Source of the DNA: Alphaproteobacteria bacterium | GTDB taxonomy: Bacteria > Pseudomonadota > Alphaproteobacteria > Rickettsiales > 21-14-0-20-44-7 | Assembly (NCBI GenBank): GCA_013288575.1 | Contig: JABDBO010000051.1 | Location: 1-6,770, forward strand | DNA length: 6,770 nt | Direction of reading: 5' to 3' | Shown: positions 1 through 6,130 of the stretch, one piece after another | How the letters are laid out: each line of letters opens with the position of its first letter | Position numbering within the stretch: the first letter of the stretch is position 1 | Notes under the pieces: model-generated | Told to the model about the DNA's origin: nothing | The model's input: only the letters and a program-made list of their open reading frames with translations | Database searches by the model: none | Position numbers and translations under genes: made by a program

Positions 1-1
1 T

Positions 2-226
2 GCAGCCGAATCACTCGCAATAGATACAAAAGTTGATGATGGCAACCCATCAACCGGTGATGTGGTAGTTGTTACTTCATCACCAGGTGCCAGCACGGAT
101 TATTATCCTCTGGTATTAGAAAGCGGCAATAACACCTGCATCAATACCGGCACGCCAAACACTTATAATACCGCTAATACCAACCCGGCTTTATGCACGA
201 TAATGATAAAAGCTGAGAATTATTAG
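2..226 (+). CDS. Pilin/pseudopilin-like protein, C-terminal fragment (5' end outside window)
   Basis: An open frame enters from the left edge and ends at TAG 224-226, giving 74 residues of a C-terminus. It begins AAESLAIDTKVDDGNPSTGD, which fits the 'ID-K-DDG-P--G-V' signature that I associate with the globular part of prepilin-type (type IV pilin / type II pseudopilin) proteins of alphaproteobacteria. Two cysteines (residues 46 and 65 of the fragment) bracket an Asn/Thr-rich loop of 18 residues near the C-terminus, resembling the disulfide-bonded D-region of type IV pilins. If this is right, the missing N-terminus should carry a prepilin peptidase site and a hydrophobic helix, and the protein would be exported to the cell envelope or surface. 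No intrinsic terminator is possible in a spacer here because the stop overlaps the convergent rsmD stop. The pilin assignment is family-pattern inference from a fragment. Another secreted protein is possible. Confidence 0.6.
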   Translation, partial: AAESLAIDTKVDDGNPSTGDVVVVTSSPGASTDYYPLVLESGNNTCINTGTPNTYNTANTNPALCTIMIKAENY

Positions 227-768
227 ACCAGTTTTATCCGCAACAGTTTTGTATTACCATACCGGCGCTCATCACGCACTTCAAATTCTGGCGGGAAAAT
301 AATTTTTTCACGTTCGCCGGTTTCAACTATTATAATTGGCTTTTCTGCCAGCCAGCCTTTCTCGCGCAAACTCTTCAAAGCCTTTGGTACTAAACCTGCA
401 GAATATGGCGGATCAATATAAATAACATCAAATTGCCTACGCGCAGCGGGTAAATTCTCAACCGCATTTGAATAAATTTCATAATGCGCCGGGTCTTCAT
501 TTACTTTGGCAAGGTTGTGGCGGGTTGCTTCAATTGCTTCGCGGCTGCTGTCAATAAATGCAGCAAATTTCACCCCGCGCGATAATGCCTCAATTCCAAA
601 TGCGCCAGTGCCACAGCAAACATCAAGCGCATTTGCATTTTCCCAATCGACAATATTATTTAGAATATTAAACGTCGCCGAACGCACCATATCCGATGTT
701 GGTCGAACCGTTTTTCCTTCCGGACATATAATGCGGCGTCCTTTATACTTACCTGCAATTATTCTCAT
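223..768 (-). CDS. rsmD: 16S rRNA (guanine(966)-N(2))-methyltransferase RsmD
   Basis: A 181-residue protein, the usual length for RsmD. This cytoplasmic enzyme uses S-adenosylmethionine to methylate N2 of G966 in 16S rRNA during 30S assembly. The N-terminus MRIIAGKYKGRRI and the following RPTSDMVRSATFNIL (residues 22-36) are the family's substrate-side signature. The residue after VR is Ser where many homologues have Glu, a minor deviation. The SAM-binding motif I is LDVCCGTGAFGIEALSRG (48-65), and the catalytic motif IV is DPPY (119-122, within VIYIDPPYSAG). The start ATG (766-768) overlaps the stop TGA of the upstream pseudouridine synthase in an ATGA arrangement, so translational coupling is likely and fixes the start. 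At its 3' end the TAA lies within the TTAG shared with the convergent pilin-like gene. Both neighbours on this strand modify rRNA. Confidence 0.95.
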   Translation of the reverse strand: MRIIAGKYKGRRIICPEGKTVRPTSDMVRSATFNILNNIVDWENANALDVCCGTGAFGIEALSRGVKFAAFIDSSREAIEATRHNLAKVNEDPAHYEIYSNAVENLPAARRQFDVIYIDPPYSAGLVPKALKSLREKGWLAEKPIIIVETGEREKIIFPPEFEVRDERRYGNTKLLRIKLV

Positions 769-1460
769 AGCAATTCCACTTCTTTCACTTCACCTGGTTT
801 TAAATCACCCAGTTTATACTCACCATATTCAATACGGATTAACCGGCTGACTTCAAGCCCAAAATGTTTCAGCACTTTGCGAATCTCACGATTTTTTCCT
901 TCCTGCAAGGTAATTTTCAACCAAGAATTGGTGCTGAGCTTTTCAAATTCGACCAAAATCGGCGCGTAATCTACATCATCAATGGTGATACCATTTTTAA
1001 GTTTTTTCAAATCGGTAATCTGCACATGGCCAAATACTCGCACGCGGTAAACGCGCTTAAAACCGCTTGATGGCAATTCAAACTGCCGCGCTACTTCACC
1101 GCTTGTTGTCAGTAGTAACAATCCTTCCGAATTCAAATCCAACCTACCGACCGAAACCACGCGTGGCATATTTTTGGGCAAATGCTCAAATACGGTGTCA
1201 CGCCCCAACTCATCCTTGTGAGTCGTCACCAGCCCAACCGGTTTGTAATAAATAAACAGCCGCGCTTTCTCGACTGCGCTAATTGGCTTACCATCCACCT
1301 CAATAATTTCATCCGTCACATTAAGCGCGGGCGAATCAATAATTTTGCCATTAACCTTAACGCGGCCTTCTAAAACCAGTTTTTCGGCATCGCGCCGTGA
1401 GCACAAGCCACTCTTGGCAATGGCTTTGGCTATACGTTCGGGCGGTTTTGGAGAGGACAT
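765..1460 (-). CDS. rluB: RsuA/RluB-family rRNA pseudouridine synthase
   Basis: A 231-residue protein from the chosen ATG (1458-1460). It converts a specific uridine in rRNA to pseudouridine. RluB acts on 23S U2605 and RsuA on 16S U516 in E. coli. Residues about 8-55 form an S4 RNA-binding domain (ERIAKAIAKSGLCSRRDAEK, then GRVKVNG). The catalytic domain follows: KPVGLVTT from residue 73, then GRLDLNSEGLLLLTTSG around residues 105-121, with Asp108 the expected nucleophile, then EGKNREIRKVL from residue 187. The protein is shorter than E. coli RluB (about 290 residues), lacking a long C-terminal tail. The frame stays open upstream to ATG 1509-1511 and TTG 1512-1514, but those starts would add residues unlike the family and read across the palindrome at 1476-1496. 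No start has a clear Shine-Dalgarno, so the start choice is moderate. It is followed by rsmD with a 4-bp ATGA overlap. RluB rather than RsuA is inference, and RluE/RluF are less likely. Confidence 0.85.
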   Translation of the reverse strand: MSSPKPPERIAKAIAKSGLCSRRDAEKLVLEGRVKVNGKIIDSPALNVTDEIIEVDGKPISAVEKARLFIYYKPVGLVTTHKDELGRDTVFEHLPKNMPRVVSVGRLDLNSEGLLLLTTSGEVARQFELPSSGFKRVYRVRVFGHVQITDLKKLKNGITIDDVDYAPILVEFEKLSTNSWLKITLQEGKNREIRKVLKHFGLEVSRLIRIEYGEYKLGDLKPGEVKEVELL

Positions 1461-1470
1461 AAAAAAAGAT

Positions 1471-1498
1471 TTGACAATACACCAATTTGGTGTATTAG
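1471..1498 (+). promoter_or_regulatory. Candidate sigma70 promoter of the Xre regulator gene
   Basis: A perfect -35 hexamer TTGACA (1471-1476) is followed after 16 bp by TATTAG (1493-1498), four of six matches to TATAAT. Transcription would start near 1505 and leave a short leader of about 25 nt before the ATG at 1531. This is the only strong consensus -35 box seen in the divergent gap. I found no convincing promoter on the opposite strand for the pseudouridine synthase gene. Confidence 0.6.
1476..1496. promoter_or_regulatory. 21-bp perfect palindrome, probable operator
   Basis: The left arm AATACACCAA (1476-1485), a single central T (1486) and the right arm TTGGTGTATT (1487-1496) are perfect inverted repeats. 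The palindrome fills the spacer between the candidate -35 and -10 boxes and includes the last base of the -35 and first bases of the -10, the classic position for a repressor operator. The adjacent gene encodes an Xre-type DNA-binding protein, a family that binds palindromes as dimers, so autorepression is the simplest reading. There is no adjoining T-run on either strand close enough to make it a terminator. Operator function is inference. Confidence 0.65.
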
Positions 1499-1530
1499 TT
1501 ACTCGTATCATCAATTTAAAGTTTTAAATT

Positions 1531-1890
1531 ATGTCGAGCACAGTCAATATAAACGAATATACCGGAAAAGCAATCAGGGAAATTCGCCAATCAAAAAACA
1601 TGACTTTGAACGAACTGGCTCACAGTTTGAACATCAGTTATCAGCAATTGCAAAAATACGAAAAAGGCACCAACCGCCTAAGCATTGATAAATTATATGA
1701 AATTTCTAATTTACTTGGCATTGAAATCAATAACTTCTTCCCCGGCGCCGATTTTTCTTTCATGCGGGATGATATTCAAAAACTCCAGGCAGCCGAACAC
1801 TTCGCCGCTATAAAGGATGAAGAAATGAAGGCTATAATCCTAAAGCTCATGGGAAAATTATCCTCGAAATTAAAAGACGCTAGTAATTAG
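1531..1890 (+). CDS. Xre (Cro/CI)-family helix-turn-helix transcriptional regulator
   Basis: A 119-residue DNA-binding protein. Residues about 11-66 form the Xre HTH: GKAIREIRQSKNMTLNELAH, then a turn, then the recognition helix around SYQQLQKYEKG (36-46), then RLSIDKLYEISNLLGIEINNFF. The 'YQQLQKYEKG-NR-S--KLYEIS--L' pattern is typical of small alphaproteobacterial Xre regulators (family knowledge from memory). The C-terminal part (about 78-115) is mostly predicted helix, QKLQAAEHFAAIKDEEMKAI, plausibly a dimerisation segment. There is no sensor domain. The ATG at 1531 is about 25 nt after the predicted transcription start, with at best a weak AAAG at 1518-1521 as ribosome-binding site. The gene lies 26 bp before dnaG on the same strand and next to a perfect palindrome in its own promoter, so it probably controls itself and perhaps the genes behind it. 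Its target regulon cannot be read from sequence. Confidence 0.88.
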   Translation: MSSTVNINEYTGKAIREIRQSKNMTLNELAHSLNISYQQLQKYEKGTNRLSIDKLYEISNLLGIEINNFFPGADFSFMRDDIQKLQAAEHFAAIKDEEMKAIILKLMGKLSSKLKDASN

Positions 1891-1916
1891 TACCATTCCC
1901 GCTCTATATTGGCGGC

Positions 1917-3683
1917 ATGATGTTTCCCAAGGAATTCGTTAGCCAGATCCGCGACCGCTTAAATACTTCGCAAGTTGTCGGTAAACGCGTTTCATTAAAA
2001 CAAAAAGGCAAAGAATTCTCCGGCCTCTGCCCTTTCCACTCAGAAAAAACACCATCATTCACTGTCAATGACGACAAGGGCTTTTACCATTGTTTCGGTT
2101 GTGGCGCACATGGCAATGTGTTTGATTTTGTTATGCAAACCGAAGGCTTGAATTTCCCCGAAGCCATAGAAAAACTCGCACTCCTTGCCGGGATGACGCT
2201 GCCGAAAGCAGACCCGCATATGGCTGAAAAATATGATCACCACGCCAAACTTATGCAATGCGCTGAAAGCGCTGCCAAATATTTTCAGGAAAATTTAAAA
2301 ACCTCGCTGGGCCATGAAGCGCGTGAATATTTAAACCGTCGCGGCCTCTCCGCCCAAACCATCGAGGAATTTCGTTTGGGCTTCGCCCCAGACCAGTCTG
2401 GCAAAATGCAACAAGCATTAGAAAAACAAGGTTTCAAACTCGCTGAAATGCAGGAAATCGGGCTCATCAAAAACAATTATGAGATGTTTCGCGGCCGCGT
2501 TATTTTCCCAATTACAGATTCCAAGGGTCGTGTTATCGCCTTCGGTGGCCGCATCCTCAGCAAAGGCGAGCCCAAATATTTGAATTCGCCCGAAACACCA
2601 ATCTTCCACAAACGCCGCATTTTGTTCGGCAAAGCCATTGCCCGCAAACCGGCTTATGATAGTGGAAATATCATCGTTACCGAAGGCTATATGGATACAA
2701 TCGCGCTTAACCAAGCCGGTTTCAAAAACACTGTCGCCCCGCTCGGCACCGCTTTGAGTGAAGAACATCTGCAAGAATTATGGGCGCTAGCCAAAGAACC
2801 AACCATGTGTTTTGATGGCGATTCTGCAGGCAAACGCGCCGCCACCCGCGCTGCCGAACTCTCCCTTACATTCCTAAAACCCGGCTTTTCACTTAAATTC
2901 GTCGAACTCCCAGCCGGGCAAGATCCAGATGATATTGTGCGTGCTGATAAAGCCCTTTTCCAAAGCCTGGTAGCAAGCGCCCGTCCGCTTTCGGAAATTC
3001 TCTATGAATCTGAAAAGGCCAAACTCCCGGCCAAAACCCCCGAACAACAGGCTGATTTAAAAGCTCGTTTGGATGCGCTAGCTAATAAAATCGCTGATAA
3101 ATCAATCGCTAAGAACTATCAGGATTATTTTCGACAACGAATTTGGAATGATTTTCGCCCAACTACTGCTAAGCCAGAACCGCAGAGATCAGCCAAAATC
3201 ACCCAGATTTCTGGCATAAGTGCCGAAAAACAAAAGCTTCACCAGCTTGAATGCGCCATAATCGGCACTATATTAACCTATCCGGAACTGCTTAAAGACA
3301 CAATTATTGAAGAAGATTTTGCCAATTTCACATTTTCGCATCTTGAAATTGACAAGTTGAGGCAAAATATATTAGTTAAGAGCAGTTTAAACGTTGATGA
3401 TGTTAGGCCAGACAGCGAGTTGCAGGAATTATTCCGCGAACTAAATGAAAATATTGATTCTAGGCTTTTCGCATATATCAACCAAGGAGCAGATTTCGCC
3501 AAGAAATCTTTAACGTCTAAAAAGGCGTGGGAAAATGTTTTGGCGCAATATCACCTTGAACTAGCAGAAAGTGACTTTAAAAACTCGGACGATGTTAATG
3601 ACGAAGATTTTGAAAAACTGCAGGAAAAATTCCGGCAGCTTTCTGAAGAAAGGAAAAAAATGAACGCTAATTTTGGTGATTAA
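1917..3683 (+). CDS. dnaG: DNA primase DnaG
   Basis: A 588-residue primase, near the usual length of about 600. It makes RNA primers at the replication fork, recruited by DnaB helicase. The N-terminal CHC2 zinc domain is intact: CPFHSEKTPSF begins at residue 38, and the ligands are Cys38, His41, Cys59 and Cys62. The RNA-polymerase-like core includes FRGRVIFPI (191-199) and YLNSPETPIFHKRRILFG (221-238). The TOPRIM domain shows TEGYMD (255-260, Glu256) and FDGDSAGKRA (299-308, Asp300 and Asp302), the metal-binding acidic residues. The C-terminal region from about 435 should be the DnaB-interacting helical domain and is less recognisable. Two in-frame ATGs stand at 1917 and 1920, and neither has a clear Shine-Dalgarno. 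It sits between an Xre regulator and rpoD, the dnaG-rpoD order of the macromolecular synthesis operon. Confidence 0.97.
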   Translation: MMFPKEFVSQIRDRLNTSQVVGKRVSLKQKGKEFSGLCPFHSEKTPSFTVNDDKGFYHCFGCGAHGNVFDFVMQTEGLNFPEAIEKLALLAGMTLPKADPHMAEKYDHHAKLMQCAESAAKYFQENLKTSLGHEAREYLNRRGLSAQTIEEFRLGFAPDQSGKMQQALEKQGFKLAEMQEIGLIKNNYEMFRGRVIFPITDSKGRVIAFGGRILSKGEPKYLNSPETPIFHKRRILFGKAIARKPAYDSGNIIVTEGYMDTIALNQAGFKNTVAPLGTALSEEHLQELWALAKEPTMCFDGDSAGKRAATRAAELSLTFLKPGFSLKFVELPAGQDPDDIVRADKALFQSLVASARPLSEILYESEKAKLPAKTPEQQADLKARLDALANKIADKSIAKNYQDYFRQRIWNDFRPTTAKPEPQRSAKITQISGISAEKQKLHQLECAIIGTILTYPELLKDTIIEEDFANFTFSHLEIDKLRQNILVKSSLNVDDVRPDSELQELFRELNENIDSRLFAYINQGADFAKKSLTSKKAWENVLAQYHLELAESDFKNSDDVNDEDFEKLQEKFRQLSEERKKMNANFGD

Positions 3684-3686
3684 AGC

Positions 3687-3706
3687 TTAGAACTAATTAG
3701 AACTAA
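3687..3706. repeat. Perfect tandem duplication of a 10-bp unit between dnaG and rpoD
   Basis: TTAGAACTAA occurs at 3687-3696 and again at 3697-3706 with no mismatch. Each unit has 4-bp inverted ends (TTAG/CTAA), and the junction forms an 8-bp palindrome CTAATTAG (3693-3700). It fills half of the 38-bp gap and lies just before the ribosome-binding site of rpoD. It may be a small protein-binding site or simply a short duplication. Confidence 0.6.
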
Positions 3707-3710
3707 AGGG
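3705..3710 (+). promoter_or_regulatory. Likely ribosome-binding site of rpoD
   Basis: AAAGGG ends 11 nt before the ATG at 3722. It is a modest Shine-Dalgarno at slightly long spacing, and it supports the ATG at 3722, the start that includes the long basic extension. Confidence 0.5.
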
Positions 3711-3721
3711 TTAAAACTGTA

Positions 3722-6130
3722 ATGGCATCTAATAAAAAACTAGCAAAAAAATTACCTGCAAAAAAACCTCTCGCAAAAAAAACTATGAGCAAAAAATTTA
3801 CGGTTAAGTCCGCATTAAAAAATCTGGTAAAAAAAATCACCCATCCTGAGGCTGAAAAAAAACCAGGTGCAAAAACCACAAAATCTGCTGCCAAATCAGC
3901 GCCAAAAGCGGCAGCGAAAAAACCGGTCAAGAAAGCTGAGCAGCCAAAAAAGCCTTTAAATAAGCCGCAAAGCATTAAAAAGCTTGAAATTAAAAACCCA
4001 GAGGTTAAAAAGCCATCTCCCCAGAAAGCGCCGCCTAAAGCGCCACAAACAAAAATAGAAACAAAAAAACCGCAACAACCAGAACCGAAAATCAGTCAGG
4101 ATAAACAAGAAATCACCGTGAAAACTACAGCAGCAAAAAACAAAGACAGTAAGTCTAATAAAAAACAAACTAAAGACGAAAAACCAACTTCTCCAAAAGG
4201 CATTGCCGTTAAAACCGGTAAACTGAGTGAAGATGCTAAAGAGCAGTTAAAAACTGCCGTCCGTAAAGCTATTGCCAAAGCTAAAGAACAAGGTTTCATT
4301 ACCTATGATGAAATCAATAAAATTTTACCATCCGATAAATTCGCGCCTGAAGATATTGATGATCTGATTAGTAAATTATCTGATGCGAATATCAATGTTG
4401 TTGAAAACGCGGCTGAAGTTACTGAAAAAGAAGTCGAAGAAGAAAAAGAAGAAAAAGATGACACATTAGGCCGTACTGACGACCCTGTGCGTTTATATTT
4501 GCGCGAAATGGGCGGCGTGGAACTGCTTTCTCGTGAAGGCGAAATTGAAATTGCCAAGCGTATCGAAGAAAACCGCGATAAAATGTTATCATCGCTTTTT
4601 GAAACTCCTCTCACGCTCCGCACATTAATCCGCTGGCGTGATGAATTGAACGAAGGAAAACTTCTGCTCCGTAACTTCCTCGACCTTGATGCAACTTATG
4701 GCGCTGGCCCCGGCAATACTATCGAAGTTCCAGTAAAGGATGATTCAGCAGCATTCGCGGAAGAGCCAAAGAAAAAAGCCAAATCACGCGATGAAGAGGA
4801 TGAAGAAGAGGAAGCTGAAGAAGAAGGTTTTGAAGAACCTGAAGAAGATTATGATGACACCAACGTCTCACTGGCAGCCATGGAAGAAAAGCTCATGCCA
4901 ATCGTGCGTGAAGCAATGGACAAAGCCTCTTCAGTTTCAAAATCACTTTTGAAAATTCAGGAGAAAAAACTCGATGCGTCATTAGAAAACGCGAAAATTG
5001 ATGAGAAAGAGCAGAAAAAATATCAAAAACTCAAAAATGATTTAACTGAAGCGCTGAAAGAAATGCGTTTTGATAACCTAGTTATCGAGCAAATCGTGCA
5101 TGAGCTTTATGACGTGAACAAAAAAATGTTCATGATCGAAGGCGAGCTGATGAAACTCGGCGAGAAGCATAAAATTAAACGCAAAATTTTCCTTGAACAT
5201 TACATCGGCCATGAGCTTGATCCTAACTGGCTGAAAAAAGCCGCAAAACTGCCGCAAAAAGGCTGGAAAGAATGGGCCGAGAAAGAAAAAGATAAAATCG
5301 CAACGCTGCGCGACGAAGTGCGCGCGATGGCGCATAAAATCGGCCTTGATGTTAACGAGTTCAAAAAACTTGTGCAAGCCGTGCAAAAAGGTGAGCGTGA
5401 TTCCAACCAGGCGAAAAAAGAAATGATCGAAGCCAACCTTCGTCTCGTGATTTCGATCGCTAAAAAATACACCAACCGCGGCCTGCAATTCCTTGATCTT
5501 ATTCAGGAAGGAAATATTGGCTTGATGAAAGCGGTTGATAAATTCGAATATCGCCGCGGCTATAAGTTTTCGACTTACGCCACCTGGTGGATTCGCCAAG
5601 CGATCACCCGTTCAATCGCCGACCAGGCGCGCACGATCCGTATTCCGGTGCATATGATTGAGACGATCAACAAAATCGTCCGCACCACGCGCCAGATGCT
5701 CCACGAATTCGGCCGTGAACCGACACCGGAAGAACTGGCAGAAAAATTGGCAATGCCAATTGATAAAGTTCGCAAGGTAATGAAAATCGCTAAAGAGCCG
5801 ATCTCTCTTGAAACTCCAATTGGTGACGAGGAAGATTCGCAACTTGGTGACTTTATCGAAGATAAAAACGCGGTTCTCCCGCTTGATGCAGCGATCCAAG
5901 GCAATTTGCGCGAAATTACCACACGCGTTTTGGCAACCTTAACACCACGTGAAGAGCGCGTACTACGTATGCGTTTCGGCATTGGTATGAACACCGATCA
6001 TACTCTCGAAGAAGTTGGCCAGCAGTTCTCAGTAACACGCGAACGTATTCGCCAAATCGAGGCGAAGGCACTGCGCAAATTGAAACACCCAAGCCGCAGC
6101 CGTAAACTCAGAAGTTTCCTTGATACTTAA
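3722..6130 (+). CDS. rpoD: Primary sigma factor RpoD (sigma70) with long lysine-rich N-terminal extension
   Basis: An 802-residue housekeeping sigma factor that directs RNA polymerase to -35/-10 promoters. Alphaproteobacterial RpoD is usually about 620-690 residues. Residues 1-165 are a Lys/Pro/Ala-rich tail (48 Lys in the first 160, six KKP motifs, no Trp, Cys or Tyr). Region 1.1 follows at about 168-228 (LSEDAKEQLK to NINVVE), then an acidic linker (232-248) and region 1.2 at about 251-283 (DDPVRLYLREMGG). The non-conserved region spans about 284-555 and has an acidic patch at 357-379. Region 2 is at about 563-645 (ANLRLVISIAKKYTNRGLQF; FSTYATWWIRQAITRSIADQ), region 3 at about 646-720, and region 4 at about 725-801 with the helix-turn-helix VTRERIRQIEAKALRKL. 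All core- and promoter-binding regions look intact. No ATG occurs in frame between residue 22 and residue 263, so the tail cannot be dismissed as a start-site error. It is probably co-transcribed with dnaG. Confidence 0.97.
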   Translation: MASNKKLAKKLPAKKPLAKKTMSKKFTVKSALKNLVKKITHPEAEKKPGAKTTKSAAKSAPKAAAKKPVKKAEQPKKPLNKPQSIKKLEIKNPEVKKPSPQKAPPKAPQTKIETKKPQQPEPKISQDKQEITVKTTAAKNKDSKSNKKQTKDEKPTSPKGIAVKTGKLSEDAKEQLKTAVRKAIAKAKEQGFITYDEINKILPSDKFAPEDIDDLISKLSDANINVVENAAEVTEKEVEEEKEEKDDTLGRTDDPVRLYLREMGGVELLSREGEIEIAKRIEENRDKMLSSLFETPLTLRTLIRWRDELNEGKLLLRNFLDLDATYGAGPGNTIEVPVKDDSAAFAEEPKKKAKSRDEEDEEEEAEEEGFEEPEEDYDDTNVSLAAMEEKLMPIVREAMDKASSVSKSLLKIQEKKLDASLENAKIDEKEQKKYQKLKNDLTEALKEMRFDNLVIEQIVHELYDVNKKMFMIEGELMKLGEKHKIKRKIFLEHYIGHELDPNWLKKAAKLPQKGWKEWAEKEKDKIATLRDEVRAMAHKIGLDVNEFKKLVQAVQKGERDSNQAKKEMIEANLRLVISIAKKYTNRGLQFLDLIQEGNIGLMKAVDKFEYRRGYKFSTYATWWIRQAITRSIADQARTIRIPVHMIETINKIVRTTRQMLHEFGREPTPEELAEKLAMPIDKVRKVMKIAKEPISLETPIGDEEDSQLGDFIEDKNAVLPLDAAIQGNLREITTRVLATLTPREERVLRMRFGIGMNTDHTLEEVGQQFSVTRERIRQIEAKALRKLKHPSRSRKLRSFLDT

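Noticed and set aside
506..1373. Plus-strand open frames opposite rsmD and the pseudouridine synthase gene
   Set aside because: They run antisense to two conserved enzymes and resemble no family.
1461..1496. Palindrome plus T-run (minus strand) as an intrinsic terminator
   Set aside because: The stem is AT-rich and the T-run starts about nine bases after it. On the minus strand it lies upstream of the pseudouridine synthase start, not after a gene.
1461..1514. Upstream start for the pseudouridine synthase (ATG 1509-1511 or TTG 1512-1514)
   Set aside because: The added residues precede the S4 domain without family similarity, would be encoded by the palindrome itself, and have no ribosome-binding site.
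2055..2774. Antisense open frames opposite dnaG
   Set aside because: No domain, ribosome-binding site or independent context; they overlap the conserved zinc, core and TOPRIM coding regions of DnaG.
3671..3681. TTGGTGATT near the end of dnaG as a second half-site of the Xre operator
   Set aside because: Only a partial match to one arm, within coding sequence and without its inverted partner; likely chance.
3722..4216. Separate histone-like gene accidentally joined to rpoD by a sequencing frameshift
   Set aside because: The frame is continuous with no stop, one ribosome-binding site precedes it, and region 1.1 follows in phase without an in-frame ATG of its own.
5078..5994. Long antisense open frames opposite rpoD (173 and 139 residues, minus strand)
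   Set aside because: They lie opposite strongly conserved sigma regions, show no recognisable domains, and have compositions expected from the complement of Lys/Glu-rich codons.
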